A stretch of 64,000 bases of DNA from CALHVX01 sp039198065. GTDB taxonomy: Bacteria; Pseudomonadota; Gammaproteobacteria; Pseudomonadales; Azotimanducaceae. The notes under the pieces are model-generated. The model had not been told where the DNA came from. It worked only from the letters and a program-made list of their open reading frames with translations, and did not search any database. Both the position numbers and the translations under genes were made by a program. The stretch is from NCBI GenBank assembly GCA_039198065.1, contig JBCCTU010000007.1, positions 1-64,000 on the forward strand. The letters are read 5' to 3'. Shown in pieces: positions 60,512 to 64,000 of the stretch; positions within the stretch are counted from its first letter, which is position 1; the number at the start of each line of letters is the position of its first letter.

Positions 60512-61675
60512 TCACAGCCCAAGCACGTGCTTGGCAATCACGTTGTACTGCACCTCGTCGCTACCGCCAGCAATACTTGCCGAGCGCGCGATCAGGTACT
60601 GCGCCATTTCTGCCTGAGCGTACTTCGGGTCGGGCCGGTCCAGCGGAGGTAGCCGGCGCTCGTCCAGAGGATACGGCAGCCCATCCCAAGCAGCGCACTC
60701 GATCAGCAGCTCGGTAATCGCCTGCAGCAGCTGCGTGCCTTTGAGTTTCAGAAGCGAAGCCGAATCCGTGGGTGGCTGACCACTGGCGGTGACGGCCAGC
60801 ACGCGCCGTTCCGTCGTCTGCAGCCCATCAATCTCGATTTGTACCCGTTCGAGGCGTTGCCGCAGGCCGCGGGTCTCCTGCCGCGGTCCCTGAGCAACCA
60901 GCGCAGCGCGCAGCGTTTGCAGTTTGCGCTGCGACAACGTCAAAAACGCCAGTCCGGTCCGTTCGTGGTTGAGCAACCCTTTGGCGACGGTCCAGCCCTC
61001 GCCTTCATCCCCCACCCGCTGGTCCCGGGGTACCCAGACGTTGTCAAAACGCACGCGGTTCAGCGTGTGATGGCCGTCGATGCTGATGATCGGCTCAATG
61101 GTGATGCCCGGAGTGCGCATATCGATCAGAAGAAAGGTAATCCCCTGTTGTTTGCGGCCGGCCGAAGACGTGCGGGTCAGGGCAAAAATCCAATCCGCGT
61201 CGTGCGCGTCGGAGGTCCAGATTTTTTCACCGTTCACCCGATAGCCATCGCCCTCCGGTAACGCCTGGGTTCGCAAGCTCGCTAGATCCGACCCTGACCC
61301 CGGCTCCGAGTACCCCTGGCACCAGGCAACTTCGCCACTCAAGATCGGCGGCAGAAACCGCTGTCGTTGGGCTGCGGTACCAAAGGCCAGGATGATGGGG
61401 CCAAGCATGGCCACGCCCGAGCCTCTCAACATCAGCGGCAGACCCAGGGCGCCGACGCGCTGCTCCCAGAGGTACTTCTGCACCGAGTCCCAGCCCGGAC
61501 CGCCGGCTTCCGCAGGCCACTTGTACGCTTGCCAGCCGCGGGTGATGAGCTGCTGTTCCCAAGCCGCCAGGACGCGGTGGTCTTCGACGTTGGGGGGCGC
61601 GGGATACCGTTCGTGCAACCAGCGTTTAAGGTCTTCATCGAAGGCGGCTTGCGCGGCAGTGAGTTCCAGATGCAC
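60512..61675 (-). CDS. acyl-CoA dehydrogenase
   Basis: This encodes 387 residues from the GTG at 61675, which has GGAGGG five bases upstream. Family marks are WCQGYSEPGSGSDLASLRTQA (FAD and substrate motif), GEKIWTSDAHDADWIFALTRT, GEGWTVAKGLLNHER and, near the C-terminus, ARSASIAGGSDEVQYNVIAKHVLGL. It oxidises an acyl-CoA to the enoyl-CoA with FAD. It is divergent from the Dabb gene and close to an enoyl-CoA hydratase, so it fits a degradative pathway for fatty-acid- or steroid-like substrates. Confidence 0.92.
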   Translation of the reverse strand: MHLELTAAQAAFDEDLKRWLHERYPAPPNVEDHRVLAAWEQQLITRGWQAYKWPAEAGGPGWDSVQKYLWEQRVGALGLPLMLRGSGVAMLGPIILAFGTAAQRQRFLPPILSGEVAWCQGYSEPGSGSDLASLRTQALPEGDGYRVNGEKIWTSDAHDADWIFALTRTSSAGRKQQGITFLLIDMRTPGITIEPIISIDGHHTLNRVRFDNVWVPRDQRVGDEGEGWTVAKGLLNHERTGLAFLTLSQRKLQTLRAALVAQGPRQETRGLRQRLERVQIEIDGLQTTERRVLAVTASGQPPTDSASLLKLKGTQLLQAITELLIECAAWDGLPYPLDERRLPPLDRPDPKYAQAEMAQYLIARSASIAGGSDEVQYNVIAKHVLGL

Positions 61676-61734
61676 CCGATCCCTCCATTCGCTAGGCTTT
61701 CTTGCTCGAGCCGTCTGGCGACCGGAACCTGCCC

Positions 61735-62034
61735 ATGATCCGTCACTGCGTACTGCTGCGCTTTCACAACCACGTCGATTCCGAGGCCATCGATGGTCTC
61801 GATCAGACCCTCGCCGATCTGTCCTCGTTGCCAATGATCCGCGATTACCGCTTTGGCCGCGACCTCAAGCTCGCGGACGGCAACGTGGACTACGCGATCA
61901 TCGCCGATTTCGCCAATGCCGCAGCCTACGAGGTCTACGCCCAGGACCCGGTTCACCTCGACATCCTGAAGCAGCGAATTCGTCCCCTGGTCGCCGAACG
62001 CACGGCCCTGCAGTTCGAGTGGCCCGAGGGCTGA
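61735..62034 (+). CDS. Dabb-family (stress-responsive A/B barrel) protein
   Basis: This encodes 99 residues from the ATG at 61735. IRHCVLLRFHNHVD, DGLDQTLADLSSLPMIRDYRFGRDL, NVDYAIIADFANAAAYEVYAQDPVHLDIL and the late strand match the dimeric alpha/beta barrel of Dabb domains. The function is undefined in most members; some bind or transform small aromatic compounds. It lies between the acyl-CoA dehydrogenase and enoyl-CoA hydratase genes. Confidence 0.8.
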   Translation: MIRHCVLLRFHNHVDSEAIDGLDQTLADLSSLPMIRDYRFGRDLKLADGNVDYAIIADFANAAAYEVYAQDPVHLDILKQRIRPLVAERTALQFEWPEG

Positions 62035-62099
62035 GCCCGCCGGCGCGCGTCACGTACACTGTGAGTCAACGCACCGCACGAGAGGCACACGACGCGGAC

Positions 62100-62912
62100 A
62101 TGAACAGCCCACAGTACGAAACGATTACCGTCGATCGGCGCGACGCCGTCGATTGGCTAACGCTCGATCGTCCCGAGACGCTCAACGCCATCAACACGCA
62201 GATGGTCACCGAGCTGCGTGACTATTTTGACCGGCTGACGGAAACGCCGAGTACTCGCGTGGTGGTGCTCCGCGGCGCCGGGAAAGCGTTCTGCGCCGGG
62301 CTGGACATCAAGCAATCAAGCATGACCGGCGGCAATTCGCCCGATCCCTACGGCAGCGGCCACGGCTTCCAGGGGTACCTGGCGGAGGTGTACATCCGCA
62401 TGCGGCGCTGCCCGCAGCCGATCATTGCCCTCGTGCACGGCCCGGCCTGCGGCGGTGGCTTCTGTTTTGCATTGGCATCGGACATTCGCATTGCCGGGGC
62501 CAGCGCCCGTATGAATGCGGCGTTCATTCGCATTGGCCTGTCGGCCTGCGACATGGGGTCGAGCTATTTCCTGCCGCGGCTCGTGGGGACCTCTGTCGCC
62601 TCGGAACTGATGCTGACCGGTCGTTTCATTCACGCTGAGCGCGCGCTGGCCACGGGCCTGGTGTCGGAGGTTGTCGCCGACGATCAACTCGAAGCGGCCG
62701 CGCAGCCCTACCTCGATGAGATGCTGACCACCTCGCCCATGGGCCTGCGGCTGACGAAAGAAGGATTGAACTACAGCATTGACGCGGCGGGTCTGGAGGC
62801 CGCGATGGCCATCGAGAATCGCAATCAGCTGCTGTGCGCGCGCAGCGACGATGCGAAGGAAGGCATGCGTGCTTTCCTTGAAAAGCGCGCACCCAATTAC
62901 ACCGGGCGCTGA
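62100..62912 (+). CDS. enoyl-CoA hydratase/isomerase family protein
   Basis: This encodes 270 residues from the ATG at 62100; upstream open frame belongs to other genes. LTLDRPETLNAINTQMV, the oxyanion-hole region GKAFCAGLDIKQSS, and VHGPACGGGFCFALASDIRIA are diagnostic of the crotonase fold. The usual second catalytic Glu is not obvious in this variant (SACDMGSSYFLPRLVG), so hydratase, isomerase and hydrolase activities remain open. Confidence 0.9.
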   Translation: MNSPQYETITVDRRDAVDWLTLDRPETLNAINTQMVTELRDYFDRLTETPSTRVVVLRGAGKAFCAGLDIKQSSMTGGNSPDPYGSGHGFQGYLAEVYIRMRRCPQPIIALVHGPACGGGFCFALASDIRIAGASARMNAAFIRIGLSACDMGSSYFLPRLVGTSVASELMLTGRFIHAERALATGLVSEVVADDQLEAAAQPYLDEMLTTSPMGLRLTKEGLNYSIDAAGLEAAMAIENRNQLLCARSDDAKEGMRAFLEKRAPNYTGR

Positions 62913-62946
62913 ACCTTTAGCGCATCGAACGACGAGGGGGATCACT

Positions 62947-64000
62947 ATGAAATCTAAACTCTGTGAGCAGCTCGGCATCGAGTTTCCGCTGTTTGCCTTC
63001 AGCCATTGCCGCGACGTCGTCGCCGCCGTCAGTAAGGCCGGCGGCTTCGGCGTCCTTGGCGCCGTCGGTCATACGCCGGAGAGTCTCGAGGTCGAGCTGA
63101 ACTGGATCGACGACAACATCGACGGCAAACCCTACGGCGTCGACCTGATCGTGCCGACGAGTATTGCGGACAAAGAAGGCAGTTTGACCCCAGAAGACCT
63201 GCTGGAACGGGTTCCGGAGCAACACAAGCGCCACGTCGAGAACATTCTGGCGGAAAACGGTATCTCCACCGAAGGCCTGTGGGACCGCAAGCCAAACGCG
63301 ACCTTTGGCGACAACCTGCGTGAGAAAGGTGCTGCGGCGCAGATGGACGTCGCCTTCCAACACCCCATCAAGATGATCGTGAACGCCCTCGGTGTGCCAC
63401 CCCAAAGCATGTTCGAACGGGCCCGGGAAGCCGGCATTTTGGTCGGTGCCCTGACCGGCTCTAAAGAGCACGCGGCAAAGCACGCCGAGGCCGGCGTCGA
63501 TGTGCTCGTGGTTTCCGGAACAGAGGCCGGCGGGCATTGCGGCGAAGTCTCGACGCTGGTGCTGGTACCCGAGGTGGTCGAGGCCATGCAGGACTACGAC
63601 AACGTTTCCGTACTGGCGGCGGGCGGCATCGTCACCGGGCGGCAGATGGCCGCCTGTATGGCCATGGGTGCAGAAGGCGCCTGGTGCGGTTCGGTGTGGT
63701 TGACCACCTCCGAGGCCGAGACCTTGCCGTCGATCAAAGAAAAGATGCTCACGGCGACCTCCCGGCATACGGTTCGCTCAAAGAGTCGCACGGGTAAGTA
63801 CACGCGCCAGCTGCGATCGCCCTGGACCGACGCCTGGCAGGCCGAAGACTCCCCCGCCCCCCTGCCCATGCCGCTGCAGGGGTTGATCAGCGGTCCTGCA
63901 CTCGCCCGGATCGATAAGCTTGCCGAGGCCGGCGACCCGAACGCCAAACGGTTGGCGACCTATTGGGTTGGCCAGGGCGTGGGGCTCATGAACGTCGAGC
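62947..64000 (+). CDS. nitronate monooxygenase-family flavoprotein, partial
   Basis: Open from the ATG at 62947 (GAGGGG upstream) to the end of the window, giving 351 residues and a missing C-terminus. The TIM-barrel opening is KLCEQLGIEFPLFAFSHCRDVVAAVSKAGGFGVLGA. FMN-phosphate motifs are VSGTEAGGHCGEVST and VLAAGGIVTGRQMAACMAMGAEG. The family oxidises nitroalkanes or acts as an NAD(P)H-dependent reductase; the reaction is not predictable here. It follows the enoyl-CoA hydratase after 34 bases. Confidence 0.88.
   Translation, partial: MKSKLCEQLGIEFPLFAFSHCRDVVAAVSKAGGFGVLGAVGHTPESLEVELNWIDDNIDGKPYGVDLIVPTSIADKEGSLTPEDLLERVPEQHKRHVENILAENGISTEGLWDRKPNATFGDNLREKGAAAQMDVAFQHPIKMIVNALGVPPQSMFERAREAGILVGALTGSKEHAAKHAEAGVDVLVVSGTEAGGHCGEVSTLVLVPEVVEAMQDYDNVSVLAAGGIVTGRQMAACMAMGAEGAWCGSVWLTTSEAETLPSIKEKMLTATSRHTVRSKSRTGKYTRQLRSPWTDAWQAEDSPAPLPMPLQGLISGPALARIDKLAEAGDPNAKRLATYWVGQGVGLMNVE

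Noticed and set aside
61392..62099. Long in-frame N-terminal extension of the enoyl-CoA hydratase
   Set aside because: The extension covers the acyl-CoA dehydrogenase start and the Dabb gene in other frames; crotonase homology begins only at the ATG at 62100.

Overview
The window looks like chromosomal DNA of a gammaproteobacterium. The evidence is the order recA-recX-lysC-csrA-tRNA-Ser(GCU), a divergent mutS-fdxA, a LexA box in front of recA, and high coding density at moderately high GC. I cannot name the genus. Genes for a Baeyer-Villiger monooxygenase, acyl-CoA dehydrogenase, enoyl-CoA hydratase, nitronate monooxygenase and an AbgT transporter suggest an oxidative, environmental lifestyle.
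Layout. (1) 1-3838: right end of an integrated phage-like element, with small regulatory and membrane genes, an excisionase-like gene, a tyrosine integrase, a 202-residue unknown, and an opposing ImmA/IrrE-type metallopeptidase plus two-helix membrane protein. It abuts the 3' end of tRNA-Arg(ACG) (3839-3915), the likely attachment site. (2) 4010-9097: metabolic genes (flavin monooxygenase, GFA-family protein, exported D-aminoacylase-like amidohydrolase, adenosine deaminase-like protein). (3) 9098-10335: no convincing gene. (4) 10336-47694: a complete type VI secretion system with all thirteen Tss proteins, the threonine-phosphorylation switch (FHA protein TagH, TagF, PP2C phosphatase, and a Ser/Thr kinase about 25 kb away), a sigma-54 activator, and an effector module (hcp-vgrG-TPR protein-PAAR protein-Rhs toxin-immunity). 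Two unknown proteins, two LysM lipoproteins (one a polysaccharide deacetylase) and a further small lipoprotein follow. (5) 47695-49366: degenerate DNA with an IS21-type istB relic. (6) 49367-55817: core genes tRNA-Ser, csrA, lysC, recX, recA, mutS. (7) 55913-64000: two ferredoxins, folE, a BLUF blue-light sensor, an AbgT transporter and acyl-CoA catabolism genes; the last gene runs off the window.
How they fit. In many gammaproteobacteria csrA, tRNA-Ser(GCU) and tRNA-Arg(ACG) are neighbours. Here the two tRNAs, both on the minus strand, are about 45 kb apart, and the T6SS and metabolic genes lie between them. This suggests that the locus is an insertion hotspot. The T6SS genes run almost without gaps on the plus strand, with many stop/start overlaps. 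The least characterised parts, and the best places to look for something new, are the vgrG-TPR-PAAR-Rhs module with its downstream unknowns (34446-41769), the lipoprotein/deacetylase group (41846-44255), and the integrase-linked ImmA/IrrE and membrane genes (2224-3687).
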